From: Anaerolineae bacterium
GTDB lineage: Bacteria > Chloroflexota > Anaerolineae > UBA1429
NCBI GenBank assembly: GCA_021162655.1
Contig: JAGGYI010000210.1
Coordinates: 1-33,102, forward strand
DNA length: 33,102 nt
Direction: 5' to 3'
Below, piece by piece: positions 7,506 to 14,743 of this stretch. The position numbers were made by a program, and so were the translations under genes. Each line of letters starts with the position of its first letter. The first letter of the stretch is position 1. The notes beneath the pieces are model-generated. The model saw nothing but the letters and a program-made list of their open reading frames with translations, did not search any database and had not been told where the DNA came from.

Positions 7506-8786
7506 TTACCCCAGTCCAAAGAACTCCTCTCCGTTCTTCAGCATGATATAATCGGCGATCTCTTCGGCGGTGCGTTGACTGATGAATCCCGCAGAGATCT
7601 TTTCTTCCAATACTCTGGCGATGCCCAGCTTGGCTTGCAGGGAGTAGCCCATGTTGCACCAAGGAAGCCCCGTGTCAGCACCATAGCCAAAGATCTTGTT
7701 GAAAGGAACACCATCTAGCCATTCTGAGAGGGCACGCGATGTCTCTGAGGGGTTCATTGCCCAAGCCCAGCAAAGATCTAACCAGACATTGGGATAGTTC
7801 TTGGCAATGGCTCCCAATTCCGAGGCCCAAGGCCAGGAAGCGTGAAAGATATCGAAACGGACGGAGCGGTACTTTTCAAAGATGGGGATAAGCAGAGAAG
7901 CTTTGGTGCCGTTTAGGGATCCCCAGTTCCCTGCAAGGTAACCCGTGTGAATTTGGACGGGAACATCTTTTTCAGCGGCCCATTGAATGATTTTGTGAAA
8001 AAGATAGTCTCCTAAAAGTCTCCCCGTTTTGGCGTCTACGGCTCCAGAATTTTGCTGGATTCCGTCCCAGAAAAGCTTGCGACTTCGAATGCGGTTAAAG
8101 GCCAGTTCTGCCTCGTGGGTTGTGGGGTCGCTGACATAGAGGTCCCGCGAGTAAGCCATGCCAATTTTGATAGCGGCAAGTTTGCCCGTCGCTTGGAAGC
8201 GTTCGATGCTTTTATAAAGGGCTTCGACAAGTTGCCCCAAGGTGTAGATGGGTTGCTGGGTGAAACGCTCCAGTGCCTCAATGGGGGAGGGTGTGGTCAT
8301 TTCAAAGAGTTCGTCCATGCGAAAGGCGAAAAAGTAGGAATCGGGATAGGTCCCCGTGATCCTTGTGTTGCTCACCCGGAACTTGCCATCTTGGATAGTC
8401 CACTTGTTCTGGGCCCTCTGATGAACGAAATAGTCGTACACCTCGGCCGCCGTCTTATTTTTGATGGAGGCCTGGAGGGCCTCTGTGATCGCATCAAAGT
8501 TTTCTGGGGTGTATTCCATGCCAAAGAGGGCTTGGCACCCTAATGTGACGGCTCTGCCATATCCAGTGGCTCGAATTTTAGGCCAGAGCTTGGCGATGCG
8601 TGCTCGATCCATTGGGAGCTGAGGAGCTTGGGGGCCTTCGGCAGTGATGAGGTCAGCTACAGCGTAGCCTAGGAGACTTTGGAATGTATAATTTGAACGG
8701 TTGGCGTCAAATTCTTCAAAGCTAGCGTGATGATCGTGATGGCAAAAGAGAGGATGGTTGAAAACATATTCACGAATGGTGGACAT
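7506..8786 (-). CDS. amidohydrolase-superfamily protein (Amidohydro_2-like), possible sugar-acid enzyme
   Basis: 426 residues. The N-terminal FCHHDHH contains the HxH metal site of the amidohydrolase superfamily. A central VPVQIHTGYLAGNWG supplies a third metal His, FDIFHASWP a fourth His, and FGYGADTGLP near the C-terminus the catalytic Asp. The C-terminal helix NGEEFFGLG matches the NAerlF ending of Amidohydro_2 proteins. Substrates in this superfamily include lactones and decarboxylated acids, and glucuronate/galacturonate isomerase (UxaC) is a distant relative. Its place just after a uronate operon makes a lactonase or an isomerase role tempting, but no residue proves either. GAGGAGG lies 6 bases before the ATG. 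It has its own consensus promoter, so it is a separate transcription unit. Confidence 0.75.
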   Translation of the reverse strand: MSTIREYVFNHPLFCHHDHHASFEEFDANRSNYTFQSLLGYAVADLITAEGPQAPQLPMDRARIAKLWPKIRATGYGRAVTLGCQALFGMEYTPENFDAITEALQASIKNKTAAEVYDYFVHQRAQNKWTIQDGKFRVSNTRITGTYPDSYFFAFRMDELFEMTTPSPIEALERFTQQPIYTLGQLVEALYKSIERFQATGKLAAIKIGMAYSRDLYVSDPTTHEAELAFNRIRSRKLFWDGIQQNSGAVDAKTGRLLGDYLFHKIIQWAAEKDVPVQIHTGYLAGNWGSLNGTKASLLIPIFEKYRSVRFDIFHASWPWASELGAIAKNYPNVWLDLCWAWAMNPSETSRALSEWLDGVPFNKIFGYGADTGLPWCNMGYSLQAKLGIARVLEEKISAGFISQRTAEEIADYIMLKNGEEFFGLG

Positions 8787-8821
8787 AGGACGTCCTCCTC
8801 ATGTGTTATCTAAGAGCGCCA

Positions 8822-8854
8822 AAGCCATTAAAGGCTTGCCAGGTCTTTTGTCAA
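8822..8854 (-). promoter_or_regulatory. promoter and candidate operator of the amidohydrolase gene
   Basis: On the minus strand TTGACA (8849-8854), a 16-base spacer and TTTAAT (8827-8832) form a strong promoter. The -10 is flanked by an inverted repeat, AAGCC and GGCTT (8822-8837), that could be a repressor site. The repeat differs from the LacI operators upstream of the uronate operon. Confidence 0.6.
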
Positions 8855-8856
8855 GT

Positions 8857-8892
8857 AAAAAAAGGCCGCTCCCGAGTGCTGGGAGCGGCTTT
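8857..8892 (-). terminator. terminator of the lacI-uxaE-...-pfk operon
   Basis: A 12-bp stem (8862-8873 with 8881-8892, one G-U) has a 7-base loop and is followed by seven T on the minus strand. It lies just after the phosphofructokinase stop codon and just before the amidohydrolase promoter. Confidence 0.9.
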
Positions 8893-8907
8893 GCTTCATT
8901 CAGTCCT

Positions 8908-10194
8908 TTACCGATAAGCTTGAGGGACGTACTTGGGGAGGCGCTGCTCCGCAAAGATTGGTTTCAAGCGTGCAAAGCGCATCCGACCGTCCACGAGGGG
9001 GATGGATGGCCAGTCGTTACCGATAAGGGGCCTGGCATAGCGGATAAAGTCATCAGTGACGTCTGTACGGCTAGGAGCAATCCACTCTTTGGGGAAGGTG
9101 CGCTCCGAGTTTGCCACTAGCTCCAAAGGCACCTTGTCGTAGCGGACTCGATAGATGGGCCCAGGATCACGCAGAATGGTGGCCATGTAACCTGATTCTC
9201 CCTCTGCAGCGAGAAGGGCAGCTTTTTGCCCCACAGCGTAGGCCTCAGCCAAGTCTACTGTCGAGGCATAGACGATATCGTGGCGTTGGTGAGTTCCTGG
9301 AATATTCAGACGAGCCTTGCCTCGAGCAGCAAGCCCGACACTGTTCAGGTAATTCACAACGATCTGGGCCACAGTAGTTTGGCTGGAGGAGAATTGGGTA
9401 TGGCCAAAGGCATCTTTAGATTCGCCAATATCGCCGATCTTGAGCCCTTCGCTGACTACCACAATGGCTCGTCCGCGTTCCTTGAGCATGTCGTTCACTC
9501 GATCGGCGAGTTCGGGGAGCTCAATGCCTGACTCGGCCAGGAAGATAAGCAGGGGCATCTCTCGGTTGGGATCGGCTAGGCGTGCTGCTGCAGGGATAAA
9601 GCCAATACGACGCCCCATCGCTTGCAGGACAAGGACGGGATCAGAGGGGGAGGACCCCCTATTCTCCTCCTCAGCTCCTTGGACCATGAGAGCCCAGTAG
9701 CGAGCAACACTGCCATACCCTGGGGTGTGGTCAATGAGTTTGAATTCGGTATCGCCTACGTCATTATCAATGGTCTTTGGAATGCCCACAGCTACCAGAT
9801 CGAGCCCTCGTTCGGCAGCCAACTTGGCAATCTTGTGGGCTGTGTCCATCGAGTCGTTGCCGCCGTTATAGAGGAAATAACCAACATTGTGGGCTTTAAA
9901 GACCTCGATGACGCGCTCAAAGTCCTCGGTGTTCTCTGGGCGCAACTTATAACGGCATGTTCCAATGGCACCAGCTGCTGGAGTCACGCCCAGGAGGCTG
10001 ATTTCCTCCGGATCTTGGGCAGAGAGGTCAAGAAGCTCTTCTTTAAGCACGCCCTCGATGCCATGATAACCTGCATAGATCTTGCCGAATCGATCGGGCA
10101 TCTCGCGACAGGTCTCTACTACTCCCCGTAGAGAACTGTTAATCACAGGGGATGGACCGCCGGATTGCGCCACGACCACGTTTTTGTTTTTCAT
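8908..10194 (-). CDS. 6-phosphofructokinase, PPi-dependent type by key residues
   Basis: 428 residues in the PfkA fold, longer than the 320-residue bacterial ATP enzymes. The N-terminal AQSGGPSPVINSSL is the nucleotide/PPi loop. At 111-115 the motif is GGNDS rather than GGDGS, placing Asp114 where ATP enzymes have Gly. At 139-145 it is PKTIDND, with Lys140 where ATP enzymes have Gly. Both changes are the accepted signs of pyrophosphate dependence. The reaction is reversible: fructose 6-phosphate + PPi to fructose 1,6-bisphosphate. Family members can also phosphorylate sedoheptulose 7-phosphate. The start at 10194 is preferred over a longer frame because GGAGGA lies just upstream and the conserved N-terminus begins there. 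It is the last gene of the operon, separated from gnd by a perfect palindrome. Confidence 0.88.
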   Translation of the reverse strand: MKNKNVVVAQSGGPSPVINSSLRGVVETCREMPDRFGKIYAGYHGIEGVLKEELLDLSAQDPEEISLLGVTPAAGAIGTCRYKLRPENTEDFERVIEVFKAHNVGYFLYNGGNDSMDTAHKIAKLAAERGLDLVAVGIPKTIDNDVGDTEFKLIDHTPGYGSVARYWALMVQGAEEENRGSSPSDPVLVLQAMGRRIGFIPAAARLADPNREMPLLIFLAESGIELPELADRVNDMLKERGRAIVVVSEGLKIGDIGESKDAFGHTQFSSSQTTVAQIVVNYLNSVGLAARGKARLNIPGTHQRHDIVYASTVDLAEAYAVGQKAALLAAEGESGYMATILRDPGPIYRVRYDKVPLELVANSERTFPKEWIAPSRTDVTDDFIRYARPLIGNDWPSIPLVDGRMRFARLKPIFAEQRLPKYVPQAYR

Positions 10195-10243
10195 GGGCTT
10201 TCCTCCGCGCATGTTGAGGGGCATCCAATTCGATGAGATCCTC

Positions 10244-10280
10244 TTTTGGGCTCCAGGAGCTTTGCTCCTGGAGCCCAAAA
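10244..10280. repeat. perfect palindrome between gnd and the phosphofructokinase gene
   Basis: A 16-17 bp perfect inverted repeat (10244-10260 with 10264-10280) has a 3-5 base loop. The outer pairs are TTTT/AAAA, so neither transcript has a U-run after the stem. It therefore does not look like an intrinsic terminator. It lies directly after the gnd stop, about 50 bases before the next start, and could stabilise or process the mRNA. Confidence 0.8.
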
Positions 10281-10283
10281 CAC

Positions 10284-11693
10284 TTACTTGGTCCATTCGG
10301 TGTGGAAGATGCCTTCTTTGTCTATGCGCCGATAAGTGTGGGCGCCGAAATAGTCTCGCTGGGCCTGGGTGAGATTAGCAGGGAGCCTTTCTGAACGGTA
10401 GGCATCGAAATAGGCTAGGGAAGCGCTGAAGGCAAGGCAGGGGATTCCCAGCCCCACGGCCGTTTGGATAACTCGCCGCAAAGAGTCTTGCCGAGAGACA
10501 AAGGCCTCTTTAAAGTAGGGGTCGAGTAACAGGTTGGTCAGTTCAGGGTTGCGTTCGTACGCCTGGGTAATGTCATTAAGGAAACGCGCTCGAATGATGC
10601 AACCTCCTCGCCAGATCTTGGCAATGTTTCCTAGGTTGAGGTTGTAGTCATATTCTTTGGATGCGGCCTTGAGCAGAGCCATTCCCTGGGCGTAGGAGCA
10701 AATCTTGGCTGCATAGAGAGCATTACGAACATCCTGAAAGAGCTGGTCGCGGTCGCCGTCAAAAGTTGCTGTAGGACCTGTGAGGATCTTGCTGGCAGCT
10801 ACCCGCTCTTCCTTGTAGGCAGAGATGATTCGCGAGGTAACGGCAGCGTTGATGGTTGGAATGGGAGCCCCAATGTCTAAGGCATCCTGAGAGGTCCATT
10901 TGCCCGTACCTTTTTGTTTGGCCTCGTCAAGGATGAGGTCCACGAGAGGTTTGCCCGTCTCTTCATCGATCTTGGCGAAAATGTCGCGGGTGATCTCGAT
11001 GAGGTAGGATTGAAGTTCTCCTTCGTTCCACTCGGCAAAGATCTCATGGAGCTCCTGGGCGGAGAGCCCTAGAGCCCTGCGCATGATATCGTAGGATTCG
11101 GCGATTAGCTGCATGTCGCCATATTCGATGCCATTATGTACCATCTTGACATAGTGCCCGGCACCGCGCGGGCCAATGTAGGTGACGCAGGGTTCACCAT
11201 CTACCTTGGCAGCGATGGCGGTAAAGATGGGCTCGACCATCTTGTAGGCTTCGGGTTGCCCACCTGGCATAATGGCTGGTCCCCAAAGAGCTCCAGCCTC
11301 GCCCCCTGAGACGCCCGTACCAATGTAATTGATTTTGAGAGCAGCGAGTTCCTCTGAGCGACGCTCAGTATCTTTGTAAAAAGAGTTTCCGCCATCGATG
11401 ATCAGGTCTCCGGGCTCAAGCAGGGGCTTGAGTTGAGAGATCATCTGATCGACAGGCTCCCCTGCTTTGACCATGAGCATGATTTTGCGTGGTTTCTCTA
11501 GAGAATCGACCAACTCTTTGAGAGAGTAGCATCCTTTGATCCTTTTCCCTTGAGCGCGTTTTTCGATGAACTCCTTGGTGCGAGCAGCAGTACGGTTGTA
11601 AACGGCCACTGAAAACCCATTGCGCTCGATATTCAGGACAAGGTTCTGGCCCATCACAGCCAGACCAATCAAGCCAAACTGATAGCGTTCCAT
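10284..11693 (-). CDS. gnd: 6-phosphogluconate dehydrogenase, decarboxylating
   Basis: 469 residues, the usual length for the long-form enzyme. It oxidises and decarboxylates 6-phosphogluconate to ribulose 5-phosphate. The Rossmann motif is GLAVMG (10-15), and the NRT at 33-35 at the end of beta-2 fits NADP. The signature [19 protein letters not shown] spans 127-145. Catalytic Lys183, Asn187 and Glu190 are in [15 protein letters not shown], and the C-terminal domain has [17 protein letters not shown] precedes the ATG. It lies 19 bases after the larA-like gene, inside the uronate operon. Thermotoga maritima also carries a gnd gene near its uxaE, which supports a functional link between uronate breakdown and this enzyme. 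Confidence 0.97.
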   Translation of the reverse strand: MERYQFGLIGLAVMGQNLVLNIERNGFSVAVYNRTAARTKEFIEKRAQGKRIKGCYSLKELVDSLEKPRKIMLMVKAGEPVDQMISQLKPLLEPGDLIIDGGNSFYKDTERRSEELAALKINYIGTGVSGGEAGALWGPAIMPGGQPEAYKMVEPIFTAIAAKVDGEPCVTYIGPRGAGHYVKMVHNGIEYGDMQLIAESYDIMRRALGLSAQELHEIFAEWNEGELQSYLIEITRDIFAKIDEETGKPLVDLILDEAKQKGTGKWTSQDALDIGAPIPTINAAVTSRIISAYKEERVAASKILTGPTATFDGDRDQLFQDVRNALYAAKICSYAQGMALLKAASKEYDYNLNLGNIAKIWRGGCIIRARFLNDITQAYERNPELTNLLLDPYFKEAFVSRQDSLRRVIQTAVGLGIPCLAFSASLAYFDAYRSERLPANLTQAQRDYFGAHTYRRIDKEGIFHTEWTK

Positions 11694-11712
11694 CTCAATC
11701 CTCCTTCACTCA

Positions 11713-12966
11713 CTATGCTTTCTGGCGGAGCCGGTAGAGCTTCTCTCCTGCTCGAGGCACTACCAGTATCCCTTCGTCCTCTCGTCCCATCCATTCCTCT
11801 GGGTTGATGGTGGCGGGATCCATGTAGCCAAGGTTGATTCTCTCGCAACGCTCTTTGGGAACCCCGGTTGCCAGGACCACATTGATCCGAGGCTTCTCAA
11901 CCCCATTCTCAAAGGTGCCTGCTCCTTTCACATGGGTGGCATGGGCCATCACAGTGCGTGGAACCCCTGCAAACTTGTCCATTTGTTTAAGGAAATAATC
12001 TCGTACGTGGTAGCCGATCTGGTCAAGGATTTTCCCATGTGTATAAGAGATTTCAGTGATGTGCGGAGCGTAGATAATCACGGTGCCTCCATCGGCGACC
12101 ACTGGCTCCATTTTGTACATCCCTTTGGCTGCGGTCCAAATGTCATCATAGAGTTCGGGCATCACAGAGAGGACCGTCTGGTAAGGTCTGTCGACGTAGG
12201 TGATGTTCACCCGTGCCGAAAGCTCAGCTGCCGCTCTTTGGGATTCCTCGGGAGTGCCAAAGTAAAGCCCGTTTAGGTCATGATGTCCTTGAACGACGAG
12301 GCTGAAGCAGGACTTGGGGACGTCGATCAAGCTAGCGGCACGGTCGATCACCCGGCGCACAGGGGTGTCTTCATGACCGATGATCTTGAGGTTTGTGATG
12401 ACGGCCCCAAGCCAATGGGTAAAGTCGATGACATTAGGCCCGCTGACACCGGGGAAAAAGTATTTATTCCCACCGGAGAATCCGACCACTTCATGAGGGA
12501 AGACAGGACCACAGATGATGATCCGGTCATAGTTAAAGAGGCGTTCATTCACCTCTACATGGACGTCCTCTTCCATCAATCCCTTACTTAGTTCGCGGAT
12601 CTCCCGGGCAGGAATTGTGCCAATATCCTTGAGGCCTTCTTTCCAGTTGTGATTGTAGATACCGACATGGGCATACTTGGAATGACGTTCCTCTGGGGTG
12701 ATCCCAAAGTGGTGGCAGATCCGCTCTTCGTTCAGGGGCAGGTGGGTGCCTAAAGCGATGAGGAAGTCTAGCTTGGCGGGCTCTTGCCCCAGGAGTTCAG
12801 TGATCAAGTGGAAAAGTAGAGCAAAGGGCCCACTGCGTGTGGTATCGGGGAAGATAAAGAGCAACTTCTTCCCCGAAGTTTCGATCTGTCCAAGTCCTTC
12901 AGCGAGGATTCCCCTGATCTCTTGCTCTGTCAGGAAACGGTCTGAGTAACCTTTGCCAATAACCAT
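11713..12966 (-). CDS. LarA-family nickel-pincer hydroxyacid racemase/epimerase
   Basis: 417 residues, the length of lactate racemase LarA. Family motifs are PDTTR (DTTR at 41-44), GTHLP (His75), FPHEVVGFSGGNKYFFPG (His158, Lys168) and DFTHW (His184). The His158-Lys168-His184 spacing (10 and 16) equals the spacing of His174, Lys184 and His200 of Lactobacillus LarA, where the lysine binds the nickel-pincer nucleotide and the histidines bind nickel or act as bases. The family includes lactate, malate and other 2-hydroxyacid racemases and a D-gluconate 2-epimerase that interconverts gluconate and mannonate. In this operon, between mannonate and 6-phosphogluconate enzymes, that last activity fits best, by inference. 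The larB/C/E cofactor genes are not in the window. The stop of the HAD gene is 6 bases upstream. Confidence 0.85.
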   Translation of the reverse strand: MVIGKGYSDRFLTEQEIRGILAEGLGQIETSGKKLLFIFPDTTRSGPFALLFHLITELLGQEPAKLDFLIALGTHLPLNEERICHHFGITPEERHSKYAHVGIYNHNWKEGLKDIGTIPAREIRELSKGLMEEDVHVEVNERLFNYDRIIICGPVFPHEVVGFSGGNKYFFPGVSGPNVIDFTHWLGAVITNLKIIGHEDTPVRRVIDRAASLIDVPKSCFSLVVQGHHDLNGLYFGTPEESQRAAAELSARVNITYVDRPYQTVLSVMPELYDDIWTAAKGMYKMEPVVADGGTVIIYAPHITEISYTHGKILDQIGYHVRDYFLKQMDKFAGVPRTVMAHATHVKGAGTFENGVEKPRINVVLATGVPKERCERINLGYMDPATINPEEWMGREDEGILVVPRAGEKLYRLRQKA

Positions 12967-12972
12967 GTTTTC

Positions 12973-13869
12973 TTACCTCTTCCAAGGCGGAGTGTCTGGG
13001 AGAGCCTTTTCAAAGTCGGCGATCAGTTTCGCCTCGTACTCTCCCCCATAGGTGCCTTCTAGGAATCGTTGGAAGGCTTCTTTGTAGAACCGCTCCCAGC
13101 TTTCTTCTTCGTGGCCTGGGTTTACGGGGAAAAAGAAGGCATTGTTCGCCCGCGCGGCTTTTAAATCGCCAGGGGCATCTCCGATCATAAGCTTGTGATC
13201 ATCTGCGTATTTGCCTTCTGAAGCATAGCGTAGGTGCTCCGTTTTGGTACCCATCTCTTGCCCGGCGATGACTCGTACGTAACCATCGATGTTGTGCTCT
13301 TTCCATTCGCGCACAAGGGCCTCGACGGGCGTCTGAGAGACGACGATAGCATCTGCATGTTTGCTAATAAGTTCGAGACTCTCGCGAACATATGGGAATG
13401 GGGGTACGCCATGGACCATGTCAGCAATTGTCGCATTGACAGCCTTGCTCCATTCGAGAGCTTTGATCAGTTCGGGGTCTTGGGTTTCTTCGACGAGCTT
13501 TGCCAGAGAGTCGTTGCTCAGAGGGAGGCCAGAATTGATGAACTCGCGGATCTTGGGTGTATCAGGGATGACGGCGTGCCGTCGTTGTACTTCTGGGCGT
13601 TCGCGCAAAAGGTCAAAAACCATCATTAACGCGGGCCAGCGGTTGATGCCCCGCCACTTTGAGTAAAGATTGACGAATTCGGCGGCTTCGCGGGCATATT
13701 TAGAGACCGCTTGGAGGTTCCAGTGCTTGATGATATTGGGGATGAAACACTCCTTGTGTTTGATTTCCATCGTGTCAAAAACACAGCCGTCAGAGTCGAT
13801 CCCGACAAAAAAGTCGAATTGGGGTTTCAGCTCTACAAGAGGACGAGCTACTTCGGGAATCTCTGCCAT
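12973..13869 (-). CDS. HAD-superfamily hydrolase of unknown substrate
   Basis: 298 residues. HAD motif I is DSDGCVFD (Asp25 nucleophile, Asp27 acid/base), motif II is VVSQTP (Ser178), a motif III Lys probably lies near 209-226, and motif IV is GDAPGD (230-235). A large helical cap fills residues 33-165. All catalytic residues are present, so a phosphatase is likely. The substrate may be a sugar or sugar-acid phosphate, but this cannot be read from the sequence. AAAGGAG lies upstream of the ATG. It is encoded between the SDR and the larA-like gene with short gaps. A phosphatase inside a catabolic operon is odd. It could remove a toxic or dead-end phosphate ester, or act on a phosphorylated substrate taken up by the cell. 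Confidence 0.8.
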   Translation of the reverse strand: MAEIPEVARPLVELKPQFDFFVGIDSDGCVFDTMEIKHKECFIPNIIKHWNLQAVSKYAREAAEFVNLYSKWRGINRWPALMMVFDLLRERPEVQRRHAVIPDTPKIREFINSGLPLSNDSLAKLVEETQDPELIKALEWSKAVNATIADMVHGVPPFPYVRESLELISKHADAIVVSQTPVEALVREWKEHNIDGYVRVIAGQEMGTKTEHLRYASEGKYADDHKLMIGDAPGDLKAARANNAFFFPVNPGHEEESWERFYKEAFQRFLEGTYGGEYEAKLIADFEKALPDTPPWKR

Positions 13870-13905
13870 GGTCGCACTCCTTTCCTTTTTTCCTTGGCTT
13901 GGAGC

Positions 13906-14739
13906 CTAGACTCCGCTAAAGGCGGCAAATCCGCCGTCGACGATCACCGTGGTGCCGTGCACGAATTTGGCCCCCGGTGAAAGCAACCAGATCACCGTAG
14001 ACATGAGTTCCTCTGGATCACCGTAGCGCCCCATGGGGGTGTGGTCGATGATCGTCTTCCCACGAGGAGTCATCTCTCCCGTTTTCTCATCAATTAGGAG
14101 GAAACGATTTTGGTTCGTCAAGAAAAAGCCCGGAGCAATGGCATTGACCCGGATTTGGGTCGAATAGTTCTGCGACATGTGGACGGCCAGCCATTCGGTA
14201 AAGTTCTTGACGGCTGCCTTGGCGGCCGAGTAGGCAGGAATGTTGGTTAGTGGGCGAATCGCATTGATGGAGGCAATGTTGAGGATGATTCCTTTGCCTT
14301 TTTCTGCCATATAGCGTCCGAAAACTTGAGTGGGCAACAGTACGCCGATAAAGTTAAGATTGAATACCCACTGAAAAGCATCTTCGGGGAGATCGAAGAA
14401 GCGGAGCTCTGGCGTCGTGGTAGCTTCTTTTTTGTTGCCGCCTGCACCGTTGATAAGCACATCGACGGTGCCAAATTTCTCAAGTACTTGGGTGGCGCAC
14501 TTTTCTAGCGTCTCTTTCGAGAGAACGTCAGCATAGAGAGCGATGGCCTCTCCCCCCGCTTGGGTGATGTCGTCGACGACTTTTTGCGCAGCCTCCAAAG
14601 AGATGTCGAGCACGGCGATCTTGGCGCCTGCCTTGGCCAATCCTCGGGCCATCGTGCCGCATAGAATGCCACCTCCCCCGGTGATGACGATCACCTGATC
14701 TTTGACTGTGAACAATTCATTGAGGTATTCCGTTTCCAT
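13906..14739 (-). CDS. uxuB: SDR oxidoreductase, D-mannonate oxidoreductase (fructuronate reductase) type
   Basis: 277 residues, a classical short-chain dehydrogenase. TGGGGILCG (20-28) is the dinucleotide loop, Asp45 at the end of beta-2 favours NAD(H), NGAGG (97-101) is the structural motif, and the catalytic set is Ser157, Tyr170 and Lys174 (YSAAK). The C-terminal VDGGFAAFSGV closely resembles the ending of SDR-type D-mannonate oxidoreductases such as Bacillus UxuB (YjmF). These interconvert D-fructuronate and D-mannonate. Its place directly after uxaE strongly supports this role. The start ATG is five bases after the uxaE stop, and the uxaE stop sits inside the Shine-Dalgarno GAGGAGTGA. 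Gluconate 5-dehydrogenase is the main alternative. Confidence 0.8.
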   Translation of the reverse strand: METEYLNELFTVKDQVIVITGGGGILCGTMARGLAKAGAKIAVLDISLEAAQKVVDDITQAGGEAIALYADVLSKETLEKCATQVLEKFGTVDVLINGAGGNKKEATTTPELRFFDLPEDAFQWVFNLNFIGVLLPTQVFGRYMAEKGKGIILNIASINAIRPLTNIPAYSAAKAAVKNFTEWLAVHMSQNYSTQIRVNAIAPGFFLTNQNRFLLIDEKTGEMTPRGKTIIDHTPMGRYGDPEELMSTVIWLLSPGAKFVHGTTVIVDGGFAAFSGV

Positions 14740-14743
14740 AGTT

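Noticed and set aside
8736-8745. Further copy of the LacI operator near the amidohydrolase start
   Set aside because: The match (TGATCGTGAT) is partial, lies inside the coding region, and lacks the second half-site.
10244-10280. Intrinsic terminator after gnd
   Set aside because: The stem is perfect but is followed by AAAA instead of a U-run on both strands.
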